From Rhodanobacter sp. C01 (GTDB taxonomy: Bacteria; Pseudomonadota; Gammaproteobacteria; Xanthomonadales; Rhodanobacteraceae): a DNA stretch of 64,000 nt. Every line of letters begins with the position of its first letter. Position 1 is the stretch's first letter. Of the stretch, positions 43,559 through 52,798 are shown one piece after another. Below the pieces are notes generated by a model. That model ran no database searches and was not told the origin of the DNA. It saw only the letters and a list, made by a program, of their open reading frames with translations. The position numbers and the translations under genes were made by a program. The stretch lies in the NCBI RefSeq assembly GCF_002001045.1, contig NZ_MUNR01000012.1, positions 496,001-560,000 of the forward strand, read 5' to 3'.

Positions 43559-45651
43559 GCCATTTCGGCTCCAGCGAGCGCCCGTTGGCCGGCGAGCTGC
43601 TGCATTTCCTCGATGATCTGCTGCTGCGACAGCATGCTCAGGTCGATCACTTCCCTCGCCTGTGCGACGTAATAGGCCAGCTGCTCGTCACTGCGCACGA
43701 GCGACTTGTCCAACGCGGCTTCGATGCGCTGCAGGTGATCCATCAACAAGCCGTTCGACTCGCCGAACGTCTGTACGGCTGCGCCAAATACCTCGCCCAG
43801 GCTCGCCACCTCGACGGCACTCCCGGTGACTTGCGCGGCCATCGCGCCGAGCTTGCCGGTTTCAGCCTCGATGTGGTCGGTGAACCGCGTGCCGACACGC
43901 TCCAGCAGATCCGCCGACGTGGCCACCAGCGCATCGACGGCCAACCGTTGCTCGGTGGACGCGTGGTTCACGGCATCGAGCAAGGTATCGAGCGTGACCA
44001 TCAGGCGACTACGCTCCTCCAGCATGGCGGTATCGCGGACCATGCTGTCGGAGAGTTTCTGGCGTAGCTCGGCGACGACTTCGGCCGCCGCCTTGGGCGC
44101 TTCGGACGCGGCTTCCACAAGCCGGGAAATCTCGGCGATCGTGTCGCTGGCGTGTGCCTGTGTCTGTGCCGAGATATCGTGCGCAGTCCTCGCGAGGGTG
44201 TCGCAGATCTCCTGCTGCCGGCTCGCTGCGTACTCGCCCGCCTGCTCCCAGTGCTTGCTCAATGCAGCGCTCATCGAACTGAACGAATCTGTCCAGGTCG
44301 TCAAGCGTTCCTGGTCCCGCGATTCCAGCACCGCCTGCAAGCCCGCATGCGACTGGTGCACGCTGCGAACCAGCGACGTGGCATGCTCCTCGAACGTCGC
44401 CACAGCCATGGTCAACGCTTGCTGATTGCGTGCCGCCAGTTCCTCGTTGACGGCTTCTTGCTTTGACAGCGCGTTGTTCCACGCGCTCACCGCGTTGCCC
44501 GCCGTGGCGTCGAGGCGTGCAGCGACGCCTTCCAATAGACCCGCCGAGCGTTGCTCGAAGGTTTCGGTAAATCGCTGCAGTGAGCTGCGCATATCTTGAA
44601 CAAGCGCCTCGTTCGAGCGCTGCTGCTCCGCCAGTGCATCGTTCCAGATCGTCGCCATGGTCGTGGTGGTCGCCTCAAGGCCGGTCGACAGCCCCTCCAG
44701 CTGACGCTGCACAGCGTGCGTGACTGTGTCGTGCAGCGATGCCGTTTCACGGGCGAGACCGGCCATCGTGGCTTCCACGGCCGGTTGCAGCGCCGCTCCG
44801 ACAGCAATTGCACTCGTGGCGACGCTCTCCTTCAACGACGCTTCCACGGAGGAGGCAAGGCGCGCGTAGGTGGCCTCGGTCTTCGCGTCGAAAGTTTCCT
44901 GGCTAGCCATCTGCCGCTCGCTGGTGGCCATGCTTTGTTGCTCTATGGTCGCCATCATCGTTTGCAGACGATCGACCAGGGTAGGCATCCATTCGGTCTG
45001 CTGCTGCAGGAGCTTGAACGATTCCTCGCGCTGATGGCTCTGCGAGTAGATGCGCAACGTCGTCGCGATTTTCACGTCCAGCAACTGCACCGCCTGCAGC
45101 CGCTCACGCCGGCATAGCGCAGAAAGCAGCCCGAGCATCGCCGAGCTGGCCACGCCCGCGATCGAGGTGCCGAACGCAAACCCCAGCCCCTTGACCGGTG
45201 CGGCGAGTGATCCGCGGATAGCCTGTAGATCCGTCGCGCTTTCCAGCGCCATGCCGGTGCCGCGAAGGGTCGCCATCATGCCCAGCAATGTGCCCAGCAT
45301 GCCCAGCAAGACAAGCAGGCCCACCAGATACGGTGTCAGCGCCGGTACCGGCAACGCCGCGCGCTCACCCTCGATGCGCAGGCGTGTCGCGTTGCGCAGG
45401 CTGGGATGCAGGCGGCCGAACCAGTCACTCAAGCTGACCGGCGCGGCGGACAAATCCGTCACCGCGCGCGTCAGCGTGAACGTGGCTTCCCGATAGCGGT
45501 GCAGCTCAAGACCACCCGCCAGATAGCACGTGCCAATCAACATCGTGACGGCTAGCCCCAGCGGGTTCGATCCGACGTAGCCGGCACCGATCGAGCACAC
45601 CGCAACCAGACCTACGAAAAATACCGTGAGATTAAGCAGATTTCTGAACAT
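43555..45651 (-). CDS. DUF802 protein: MotA/ExbB/ZorA-like with long coiled coil
   Basis: 698 aa. Two N-terminal membrane helices (about 5-25 and 31-47), then a short loop, and a MotA/TolQ/ExbB-like pair (about 108-127 LTPYLVGLLVLLGMLGTLLGMM and 156-176 LGFAFGTSIAGVASSAMLGLL). The remaining ~510 residues are an Ala/Glu/Gln-rich coiled coil with few Pro, so a long cytoplasmic tail. The ATG at 45651 is chosen (MFRNLLNLTVFF); longer frames run into the upstream gene. The MotA-like pore and tail fit the DUF802 family, whose function is not known to me. It overlaps the upstream gene by 20 bp. Confidence 0.85.
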   Translation of the reverse strand: MFRNLLNLTVFFVGLVAVCSIGAGYVGSNPLGLAVTMLIGTCYLAGGLELHRYREATFTLTRAVTDLSAAPVSLSDWFGRLHPSLRNATRLRIEGERAALPVPALTPYLVGLLVLLGMLGTLLGMMATLRGTGMALESATDLQAIRGSLAAPVKGLGFAFGTSIAGVASSAMLGLLSALCRRERLQAVQLLDVKIATTLRIYSQSHQREESFKLLQQQTEWMPTLVDRLQTMMATIEQQSMATSERQMASQETFDAKTEATYARLASSVEASLKESVATSAIAVGAALQPAVEATMAGLARETASLHDTVTHAVQRQLEGLSTGLEATTTTMATIWNDALAEQQRSNEALVQDMRSSLQRFTETFEQRSAGLLEGVAARLDATAGNAVSAWNNALSKQEAVNEELAARNQQALTMAVATFEEHATSLVRSVHQSHAGLQAVLESRDQERLTTWTDSFSSMSAALSKHWEQAGEYAASRQQEICDTLARTAHDISAQTQAHASDTIAEISRLVEAASEAPKAAAEVVAELRQKLSDSMVRDTAMLEERSRLMVTLDTLLDAVNHASTEQRLAVDALVATSADLLERVGTRFTDHIEAETGKLGAMAAQVTGSAVEVASLGEVFGAAVQTFGESNGLLMDHLQRIEAALDKSLVRSDEQLAYYVAQAREVIDLSMLSQQQIIEEMQQLAGQRALAGAEMA

Positions 45652-46405
45652 GACGTTCCAATGAGTTGGTACGAAGCGCTGCGAGCAGCCCCTCGACCGG
45701 GTGAAAACGAACGTCCAGTTCGGCGAGCAACACGCTCTGCACGTCCTTGCGAAACACATCCAGCCATGCCCCAGGCGCTATCGCCGGGGCATCCTCCGAT
45801 ACCTGTGCGTCGGCCAGCGCCTTCTGCTCGGTCTGACGCAATCGCTCGAAATGTTCCCCGAGTAACGCCGGCACGTGGCCCAATAGAGTCTGCTCACGCG
45901 GACTCAGTGCACGCTCCATCACCGCATCCACAGCCGCCAGCCGCGCCATGTCGGCCGTCGTCTGGGCGAGCATGTCGCGCAGACGACCTCGCAGGCTACC
46001 CGTAGCCGCCTGCATCGACCGCTGGATGGCGAGATAGCGCTGACGAAACGCCGAGTAATCGACCGCCTCATTCGCGCCCCCTTCCTCGGCTGACGCGTGT
46101 TCAGCACCACGCTCCCTTGAGGTGGCGAATGTGCGGTCGCCAGTAATGGTACTGACCAGCGAGGTACGCACACGGACGCACTCGTTCTCCTCCACGCTGC
46201 CAAAGGTCGACATGTCAAAGGCCGCCTCAGAGGGCTTGCCGTCAAGCGTCGTGGACAACGCAACCGCGTGAGTCCAGTCGAGCCATTGGCCTAGCCGGTC
46301 CGACAACGATTGTCTGGATGGGGAAACGTCAACGTCCGTCAGGCGAGCAAGCAAGCGTATGAACGTCGGGCCTCGGACATTCGTCCGTTGATGAGCTTGC
46401 ACCAT
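45632..46405 (-). CDS. DUF3348 protein (first gene of motor-like cassette)
   Basis: 257 aa, soluble, Arg/Ala/Gln-rich with long helices (YLAIQRSMQAATGSLRGRLRDML, ALSPREQTLLGHVPALLGEHF). The N-terminus TFIRLLARLTDVDVSPSRQSLSDRLGQWLDW fits DUF3348. No signal or membrane helix. Its 3' end overlaps the DUF802 start by 20 bp. It is the upstream-most gene; the 5' region holds an integron-like site, so its own promoter would lie in that 300-bp space. Function unknown. Confidence 0.85.
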   Translation of the reverse strand: MVQAHQRTNVRGPTFIRLLARLTDVDVSPSRQSLSDRLGQWLDWTHAVALSTTLDGKPSEAAFDMSTFGSVEENECVRVRTSLVSTITGDRTFATSRERGAEHASAEEGGANEAVDYSAFRQRYLAIQRSMQAATGSLRGRLRDMLAQTTADMARLAAVDAVMERALSPREQTLLGHVPALLGEHFERLRQTEQKALADAQVSEDAPAIAPGAWLDVFRKDVQSVLLAELDVRFHPVEGLLAALRTNSLERHVQKSA

Positions 46406-46532
46406 ATTTCTGGCTGAAAAATCGCCATTTTACACGCTAAGCGGGCGATGACGGCTGCCTGTCGATTGGCCTGCAAGCAGCCGAGGCGGCCAGCCAGCAT
46501 AAGGGCGGCGTCCGATTTCGACTGCGGCCACC

Positions 46533-46592
46533 GCCCAAAGCTGCCATTCAAGCCGGAGGTCCAATGTCCGGCTTTGCACTGGCTTGTTAGCC
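46533..46592 (+). other. attC-like site of integron type (60 bp)
   Basis: The order of parts matches an integron attC: a weak R'' box GCCCAAA (46533-46539, consensus RYYYAAC), then TTCAAGCCGGA, a 9-nt loop, the pairing TCCGGCTT (46567-46574) and an R'-like GTTAGCC (46586-46592). The arms AAGCCGGA/TCCGGCTT are perfect, and the 9-mer TTCAAGCCG equals part of the aadA1 attC. Both R boxes deviate by one base, so it may be inactive. Two further GTTAGNC motifs follow at 46629 and 46696. Confidence 0.5.
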
Positions 46593-46719
46593 GGGTGTGC
46601 GGCAGATAGAGTCCCTTTGGATCAGCCGGTTAGACGGGTCGTTCAGCGACGTGGAAAAGATGTAAAACCGGACGTCGACATCTGTCTATTAGGTGGTTAG
46701 GCATCACGAAGGAATCACT

Positions 46720-47202
46720 GTGTCACGTCAGCTATTGAGCCAATCATGCGCGTGCAATTGCGGCGAATCGCGATTCGCGGTGAGCGGAATGCCAATCACT
46801 CGCCTGCTGTGTCATTGCACGATCTGCCAATCTGTCTACAAGCAGCCGTTCGCAGATGTCACGGCTTGGTGGGGAGGAGCCATTACCTTGCCAGAACGTC
46901 ACAACGTTCAATTCAAGAAGTATCGCGCACCGCCAGCACTTCGCCGAGGAACGTGCGGGTCCTGTGGCATGCCAGTCGTCGGTTTTCTGCGGCTAGCGCC
47001 GTTCCTGAAGTTGGCCTTCGTCCCTTCGGCGAACTTCCCCGACCAAGCTGCACTGCCGAAGCCCAAAGCGCACATCTTCTATCACCGCCGCCTCACGGAC
47101 GCCAGCGACAATCTTCCCAAAGTCAGCGGCTACTGGCCAAGTGAGCTCACCGTCACGAAACTCGTCATGGGCGGCATGTTTGGTGCAACAAGCAACGCCT
47201 AA
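46720..47202 (+). CDS. GFA family protein, cassette-like gene
   Basis: 160 aa GFA/CENP-V fold with Cys motifs CACNCGESRF, CHCTICQSV and RGTCGSCGMPVVG. GTG at 46720 with AAGGA about 7 nt upstream. Its TAA stop lies within GCCTAAC (47197-47203), exactly as in integron cassettes, and GTTAGGC (46696-46702) precedes the gene. Base composition is visibly less GC-rich than the flanking DNA. Unrelated in sequence to the GFA gene at 15509. GFA genes are known to be frequent in integron arrays. Function unknown. Confidence 0.85.
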   Translation: MSRQLLSQSCACNCGESRFAVSGMPITRLLCHCTICQSVYKQPFADVTAWWGGAITLPERHNVQFKKYRAPPALRRGTCGSCGMPVVGFLRLAPFLKLAFVPSANFPDQAALPKPKAHIFYHRRLTDASDNLPKVSGYWPSELTVTKLVMGGMFGATSNA

Positions 47203-47256
47203 CTCCAGTGTTGCGTCGCACTCGTGAAGGACTACCACCAGGCCACAAGGACAACC

Positions 47257-47808
47257 ATGATCGGTGATATTCGTCGACCTCAAGTTTGCGTATTGGGAAG
47301 CGCGGAGCCGGGATCCAAGGCATACGATTTGGCTGGAGATGCTGGGGAACTGCTCGCTCGTTTAGGAATTACCGTGATCAGTGGATGCGGAAGCCCAGCC
47401 ACTCGCGTCGCGGCGCAACGGGCCCAAGCCGCAGGCGGCATGGTAGTTAGCATCATCACCAGCGCCGACATGCCTGCACCAGACTGGCCGGCAACTGTGG
47501 TGATTCCGTGTGGTATGGGCGATGCGAGAAATCTACTCATGGCGCTTGCCGGTGACGCATGTATTGTTATCGGAGGTCGTGCCGGCACCATCTCGGAAGT
47601 ATGTCTTGCCTGGCTGCATCACCGGCCACTTCTCCCTCTCGTGGGCTGCGGCGGCTGGTCCGATGGAGTGCTCGAGAATCCACCGGACGAAAGGCAGAAT
47701 TCACCGATCCTGCCCTGGGGATCGGTGGAGGCTCTTGAGAGCCAACTCGGCACGCTGGGCTTGCTTAAGTCCCATGGAAGTTCGAGGGCGGATCCCGCCA
47801 CGGCCTAG
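47257..47808 (+). CDS. TIGR00725 / SLOG-fold protein
   Basis: 183 aa Rossmann-like SLOG-family protein (QVCVLGSAEPGSKAYDLAGDAGELLARLGI, then VISGCGSPAT). GGMGDARN-like CGMGDARN and the central IVIGGRAGTISEVCLAW motif (similar to LOG PGGxGTxxE) suggest nucleotide binding. ATG 47257 with AAGGA just upstream. It follows the GFA gene by 54 bp and, like it, appears out of place next to the his operon. Function unknown; not a Lonely Guy enzyme on motif alone. Confidence 0.8.
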   Translation: MIGDIRRPQVCVLGSAEPGSKAYDLAGDAGELLARLGITVISGCGSPATRVAAQRAQAAGGMVVSIITSADMPAPDWPATVVIPCGMGDARNLLMALAGDACIVIGGRAGTISEVCLAWLHHRPLLPLVGCGGWSDGVLENPPDERQNSPILPWGSVEALESQLGTLGLLKSHGSSRADPATA

Positions 47809-47901
47809 CTGTTCCGCGAAACGGATGAGCATTCGGAAAGCGTTTCCAACCGGTCGATGCAACCGATTGATGAAATCGTTCGGCCGGCGTTCCGCAGTTT
47901 T

Positions 47902-48525
47902 TCAATGCCCGTTGTGCCGTTTGGCCAGCAACGCCGCCACATCGGTCAGCGATAGTCCGCGTGCCCGCAACACCACCGTGAGATGAAAGATCAGGTCGGC
48001 CGACTCACCCAGCAATTCGGCATCGTCCTGGGCTACCGCAGCCAACGCCGTCTCGACACCTTCTTCGCCGACTTTCTGCGCCATCCGGCGAATCCCACCT
48101 TCGAACAGACTAGTGGTGTAACTGCCCTCCGGACGTTCGGCATGGCGTTGCGCAACCAGCGCGTCAAGCTCAGCAAGGAAACCGAGTGGCGGCTGCACGG
48201 CTTCGCCGAAGCAGCTGGACGTGCCTAGATGGCAGGTCGGTCCATGCGGCTCGGCCTGCACCAGCAAGGTGTCGGCGTCGCAGTCGATGCGGATACCCTT
48301 CAGTACAAGGACGTGACCGGAACTTTCGCCCTTGGTCCACAGGCGTTGCTTGCTGCGGCTGTAGAACGTGACCTTGCTGCTGGCCTGCGTCTGCGCCAGC
48401 GCGTCGGCATTCATGTAACCGAGCATCAGCACTTCGCCGCTCAGCCAGTGCTGCACGATGGCCGGCAGCAGGCTGTCGCCCTTGGCCCAGTCGAGGCGAC
48501 TGAAGTTGGTATTGGAATCGCTCAT
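47902..48525 (-). CDS. hisIE: Bifunctional phosphoribosyl-AMP cyclohydrolase / PRATP pyrophosphatase
   Basis: About 207 aa. It carries steps 2 and 3 of histidine biosynthesis. The N-terminal HisI shows LMLGYMNADAL, FYSRSKQRLWTKGESSGH and the metal Cys in DCDAD and HLGTSSCF. The C-terminal HisE has ELDALVAQRHAERPEGSYTT and KVGEEGVETALAA. ATG at 48525 (AAGGA upstream); a GTG at 48549 overlaps the hisF stop. Last gene of the operon. Confidence 0.94.
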   Translation of the reverse strand: MSDSNTNFSRLDWAKGDSLLPAIVQHWLSGEVLMLGYMNADALAQTQASSKVTFYSRSKQRLWTKGESSGHVLVLKGIRIDCDADTLLVQAEPHGPTCHLGTSSCFGEAVQPPLGFLAELDALVAQRHAERPEGSYTTSLFEGGIRRMAQKVGEEGVETALAAVAQDDAELLGESADLIFHLTVVLRARGLSLTDVAALLAKRHNGH

Positions 48526-48545
48526 CGCTGCTTGTCCTTGGATGC

Positions 48546-49316
48546 TCACAGGCGAATCGCCACGCCTTGCTCGTGCAGATAATGCTTGAGTGCGGGGATC
48601 GCGATTGCGCCGGAGTGAAATACGCTGGCGGCCAGTGCGCCGTCCACGTCGGCCTCGATGAAGGCATCGCGGAAATGCTTCGGCGCACCGGCACCACCTG
48701 AAGCGATCAGCGGCACCTGGCAGATCTCGCGCGCAATCGACAGCTGTTCCAGATCGTAGCCCTGGCGCATGCCGTCGCTGCCCATGCAGTTGAGCACGAT
48801 CTCGCCGGCACCGCGTTGCTGTGCTTCGGTCATCCAGTCCAGCGTCTTGCGCGCCAGTGCCTGTGTCTTGGTTGGATCACCGGTGTATTGACGCACGCGC
48901 CATGCGTCATCCGCATCGCGCAGCGAATCGATGCCGACCACCACGCATTGCACGCCGAATGCGGCAGCCAGTTCATCGATCAGTGCGGGGCGTTCCAGGG
49001 CCGGCGAGTTGACCGAGATCTTGTCGGCGCCGGCATGCAGCACCGCGCGCGCCTCGTCCACCGAGCGGATACCGCCAGCGACGCAAAACGGAATGTCGAT
49101 CACCCGCGCCACCCGCTCGACCCAGCCACGATCCACGCTGCGCCCTTCCGGGCTGGCGGTGATGTCGTAGAACACAAGCTCGTCGGCCCCCTCGTCGCGG
49201 TAACGCAGCGCGAGGTCGACGATCTCGCCCATCACCACGTGATCGCGGAAACGCACGCCCTTGACCACCTTGCCGTCGCGCACGTCCAGGCAGGGAATGA
49301 TGCGGCGACTCAGCAT
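48546..49316 (-). CDS. hisF: Imidazole glycerol phosphate synthase, cyclase subunit
   Basis: 256 aa TIM barrel. It joins PRFAR and ammonia from HisH into IGP and AICAR. Catalytic Asp in [14 protein letters not shown] and the second in VVGIDSLRD; the phosphate loop [11 protein letters not shown] and [10 protein letters not shown]. Start at ATG 49316, overlapping hisA's end by 7 bp. Confidence 0.96.
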   Translation of the reverse strand: MLSRRIIPCLDVRDGKVVKGVRFRDHVVMGEIVDLALRYRDEGADELVFYDITASPEGRSVDRGWVERVARVIDIPFCVAGGIRSVDEARAVLHAGADKISVNSPALERPALIDELAAAFGVQCVVVGIDSLRDADDAWRVRQYTGDPTKTQALARKTLDWMTEAQQRGAGEIVLNCMGSDGMRQGYDLEQLSIAREICQVPLIASGGAGAPKHFRDAFIEADVDGALAASVFHSGAIAIPALKHYLHEQGVAIRL

Positions 49317-50038
49317 GCCAGCGCTTCCTGCACGGTAAAGCGCCCTTCCAGCAAGGCACGGCCGAGGATCACGCCCTGCGCGCCGGCCTCGCGTGCGGCG
49401 CGGATATCGTCCAGCGAACGCACGCCACCAGAGGCTTGCACGGCCAGCTGCGGCACGGTGTCGGCGAGATGGCGATACAGCTCCAGATTGAATCCCGCCA
49501 GCATACCGTCGCGATCGATGTCGGTGCACAGCAGATGGCGCGCGCCACGCGCGGCGTACCACGGCGCGAGTTCATCCAGCGTGCGCGCCTCGACTTCGGT
49601 CCAGCCAGCACTGGGCAAGGCCCAACGACCGTCGATACGCCGTGTGTCGAGTGCGATGGTCAGCCGCTCGGCGCCGTATTTGGCCAGCCAGCCGGCGACC
49701 AGCTCGGGATCGAGGATCGCCACGCTGCCCAACACCACGCGACGCACACCTGCATCGAACAGACGCTGGAGATCGGCCTCCTCGCGCACGCCACCACCGG
49801 CCTGAATCTGCATGCCGTCCGCAGCGATGGTTTGGATGATCGCCAGATTGTCGAGGCTGCCGGAACGGGCGCCGTCCAGATCGACCAGATGCAGCCAGCG
49901 TGCACCCGCAGCGGCATAGCGCTGCGCCAGCTCGCGCGGGTCGCTTGCGTAGGTAGTCTGCTGCGCGTAGTCGCCCTGCTTCAGGCGCACTACCTGGCCT
50001 GCACGCAAGTCGATCGCTGGGATCACTTCACAGTTCAT
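49310..50038 (-). CDS. hisA: ProFAR isomerase
   Basis: 242 aa TIM barrel isomerising ProFAR to PRFAR, step 4. Catalytic Asp in [18 protein letters not shown] and [10 protein letters not shown]; phosphate loops QAGGGVR and [10 protein letters not shown]. The ATG at 50038 overlaps the hisH stop as ATGA; the longer frame start is not family-like. Confidence 0.96.
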   Translation of the reverse strand: MNCEVIPAIDLRAGQVVRLKQGDYAQQTTYASDPRELAQRYAAAGARWLHLVDLDGARSGSLDNLAIIQTIAADGMQIQAGGGVREEADLQRLFDAGVRRVVLGSVAILDPELVAGWLAKYGAERLTIALDTRRIDGRWALPSAGWTEVEARTLDELAPWYAARGARHLLCTDIDRDGMLAGFNLELYRHLADTVPQLAVQASGGVRSLDDIRAAREAGAQGVILGRALLEGRFTVQEALAC

Positions 50039-50625
50039 AGCTTGAGGAAATTCCGCAGGAGCTTCGCGCCGACAGCGGCGGAACGCTCGGGGTGAAATTG
50101 CATGCCGTGGAAGTTGTCGCACGCGATGACCGCCGAGAACGCCTCGCCGTAATCGCTGGTAACAAGGCTCCAATCACCCACCGGCACCGCATAGCTGTGC
50201 ACGAAGTACGCTTGATCGTCATCGCCCAGTCCGGCCAGCAGCGGATGCGGTTGCTGGGTGCGCAGTTGATTCCAGCCCATGTGTGGCACGCGCAGACCGG
50301 GGGCTTCGACGAAGCGGCGCACCGGTGCCGGTATCAGCCCGAGGCATGCGGTATCGCCCTCCTCCGAATCCGCGCACAACAGCTGCATGCCCAGGCATAC
50401 GCCGAGCACCGGCTGGGTCAGCGTACGCATCAGTTCGACCAGCCCCAGTTCACGCAGTCGTGCCATGCCGGGACCGGCCGCACCGACGCCGGGCAGGATC
50501 ACTTTGTCGGCAGCGCGGATCGCCGCGGCATCCGCGGTCAGCGCAGCATCCACGCCCAGCCGCTGCAGCGCGTAGCGCACCGAGCCGATATTGGTGCCAC
50601 CCGCATCGACGAGGACCACGCTCAC
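50035..50625 (-). CDS. hisH: Imidazole glycerol phosphate synthase, glutaminase subunit
   Basis: 196 aa class I glutamine amidotransferase supplying ammonia to HisF. Nucleophile Cys in VLGVCLGMQLL, oxyanion LPGVGAAG and His/Glu in MQFHPERS. Starts with GTG (50625), sharing a base with the hisB TAG (TAGTG). Confidence 0.95.
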   Translation of the reverse strand: MSVVLVDAGGTNIGSVRYALQRLGVDAALTADAAAIRAADKVILPGVGAAGPGMARLRELGLVELMRTLTQPVLGVCLGMQLLCADSEEGDTACLGLIPAPVRRFVEAPGLRVPHMGWNQLRTQQPHPLLAGLGDDDQAYFVHSYAVPVGDWSLVTSDYGEAFSAVIACDNFHGMQFHPERSAAVGAKLLRNFLKL

Positions 50626-51689
50626 TACAGTGTGCCCTTGGTGCTCGGCAGCTCACTGCCCTCGCGGCGAATCGCCTGGCGCAACGTGCGCGCGACCACC
50701 TTGAAGCAGGCTTCGACCATGTGATGCGCGTTGTCGCCCTGCACGGCCAGGTGCAGGTTCGCGCCCAGCGTCTCGCATAGCGAACGGAAGAAATGCGGCA
50801 CCAGTTCGGTCGGCACCTCGCCCACGCGTTCGCGCGGAAAGCTGCCTTCGAACACGAAGTACGGGCGCCCGGACAGATCCAGGGCCGCGCTGGCCTGTGA
50901 CTCGTCCATCGGCAAGGTGAAGCCGTAACGACCGATGCCGCGCTTGTCGCCCAGCGCCTGCTTCAGCGCCTGACCCAACGCCAACGCGCAGTCCTCGATG
51001 GTGTGGTGCTCATCGATATGGGTATCGCCGTCGCAGTTCAGCTCCAGCGCGAAACCGCCGTGCTTGCCAATCTGTTCCAGCATGTGGTCGAAGAAACCCA
51101 GCCCGGTGTGCGCCTTCGGCTCGGCCAGCTTGTCCAGATCCACGCTGACCGTGATGCGGGTTTCCTTGGTGTTGCGCACCACCGTCGCCGTGCGCGGCGC
51201 ATCCAGCAGCTGGTGTGCCAGTTCATCCCAACTCACGCCGAGTGGGCCCACGCGGAGGCCGCGCACGCCGATGTTCGCGGCGAACTGCAAGTCCGTCTCG
51301 CGATCACCAACCATCGCCGAGGTCGCCCGGCTCCAACCGTCATCGGCTAGGTAATGGCGCAACATGCCGATGCCCGGCTTGCGGGTGTCCTTGCCCTCAT
51401 GCGCAAAACTGCGGTCGATCAGCACTTCGCGGAAACGCACACCTTGCGAGGCGAGGATGCGCATCAGCAGCTCGTGCGGTCCGGTGAAATGCGTCTCGGG
51501 GAAACTGTCCGTACCGAGGCCATCCTGGTTCGTCACCATCACCAGCTCGTAGCCTGCGGCGATAAAACGTTGCAGCGCAGCGATCACGCCGGGCAACAGG
51601 GCCAGCTTCTCGTAGCTGTCGATCTGCTGGTCGACCGGCTCCTCGATCAGGCAACCGTCGCGATCGACGAAAAGAATCTTGCGACTCAT
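50625..51689 (-). CDS. hisB: Bifunctional histidinol-phosphatase / IGP dehydratase
   Basis: 354 aa fusion as in enteric bacteria. N-terminal HAD phosphatase (FVDRDGCL, nucleophile Asp9 and Asp11) and C-terminal IGP dehydratase from about residue 165 ([15 protein letters not shown]), with the His-rich metal motifs [30 protein letters not shown] and [12 protein letters not shown]. Steps 6 and 8. The ATG overlaps the hisC stop. Confidence 0.96.
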   Translation of the reverse strand: MSRKILFVDRDGCLIEEPVDQQIDSYEKLALLPGVIAALQRFIAAGYELVMVTNQDGLGTDSFPETHFTGPHELLMRILASQGVRFREVLIDRSFAHEGKDTRKPGIGMLRHYLADDGWSRATSAMVGDRETDLQFAANIGVRGLRVGPLGVSWDELAHQLLDAPRTATVVRNTKETRITVSVDLDKLAEPKAHTGLGFFDHMLEQIGKHGGFALELNCDGDTHIDEHHTIEDCALALGQALKQALGDKRGIGRYGFTLPMDESQASAALDLSGRPYFVFEGSFPRERVGEVPTELVPHFFRSLCETLGANLHLAVQGDNAHHMVEACFKVVARTLRQAIRREGSELPSTKGTL

Positions 51690-52798
51690 GCGTAGTCACC
51701 CGATGCCGGTTTGCCGACAAAACCACGGCCGCCGATGGCCGCCTTTTTCAGCTCGCTCAAGACACGATCGTTTTCATCGGGTGTGCCGATGGTGATGCGC
51801 AGCGCGTCACCGAGATTCGGATAGCGGCGTACATCGCGCACCACGATGCCAGCGGCGAGCAGCTGTTGATATACCGCAGCCGCATCGACGAAACGCACGG
51901 CCAGGAAATTCGCCTGCGACGGCAGCACCTCGCGCACACCAGGCAGTTGGCGCAACGCTTCCTGCATCCGCACCCGTTGATTGCGCACGATGGCGACGTG
52001 ATTACGCGCATTCACCTGGCCCCAGCCGGACAACGCGATCAGCGCAGCTTCCACACACGGCAACGGCAATGGATACGGCGGCATGATCCGTTTGAGCAGT
52101 GCGATCACCTCGGCATTCGCCAGCAAGGTTCCTATGCGCGCGCCAGCCAAGGCCCAGGCCTTCGACAAGGTGCGCAGTACGGCAAGATTGTCGTAGCGGT
52201 CGATCAGGTCAGCCACGCTGGCGTCGCCAGCATCCGTGAACTCCACATAGGCTTCGTCCACCACCAGCAACGCGCGACCGGCCAGCGCCTGCGCGAGCCG
52301 CTCGACACTCGCTCGCGGTACCAGCTGGCCGGTGGGATTGTTCGGGGTGCAGATAAAGATCAGTTTCACCGCCGACGTCACCGCAGCGAGTATCGCGTCC
52401 ACATCCAGGGCGAAATCGTCCTGCAACGCCACCTCGATCACGCCGGCATTCTGGATCCGTGCGCATACCGCGTACATGCCGAAGGTCGGCGGCTGGATCA
52501 GGATCGCGTCTTCGCCAGCACGACAGAACGCACGCACCAGCAGATCGATCGCCTCGTCGCTGCCACGCCCCACCAGCAACTGTTCGCGACGCACGCCGTA
52601 GAGCGCGGCCAGCGCGTCGACCAAAGCCGCTGGCTGCGGCTCGGGATAGCGGTTGCAGCCGAGGCCATCGTCGCCCACCGGCGCCCACGCCGACTCATTC
52701 GCGTTGAGGAATACCTGGCCACCGCTGGCCTCCATGCGCGCCGAGGAATACGGCTGCATCGCGCGGATTTCCGGCCGTGCGAGATCGAGTACGCTCAT
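51686..52798 (-). CDS. hisC: Histidinol-phosphate aminotransferase
   Basis: 370 aa fold-type I PLP enzyme, step 7. LNANESAW at the N-terminus, [17 protein letters not shown], and the PLP Lys in [19 protein letters not shown] at 52798; the overlap with hisD's stop is ATGA. A longer frame upstream lies within hisD. Confidence 0.96.
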   Translation of the reverse strand: MSVLDLARPEIRAMQPYSSARMEASGGQVFLNANESAWAPVGDDGLGCNRYPEPQPAALVDALAALYGVRREQLLVGRGSDEAIDLLVRAFCRAGEDAILIQPPTFGMYAVCARIQNAGVIEVALQDDFALDVDAILAAVTSAVKLIFICTPNNPTGQLVPRASVERLAQALAGRALLVVDEAYVEFTDAGDASVADLIDRYDNLAVLRTLSKAWALAGARIGTLLANAEVIALLKRIMPPYPLPLPCVEAALIALSGWGQVNARNHVAIVRNQRVRMQEALRQLPGVREVLPSQANFLAVRFVDAAAVYQQLLAAGIVVRDVRRYPNLGDALRITIGTPDENDRVLSELKKAAIGGRGFVGKPASGDYA

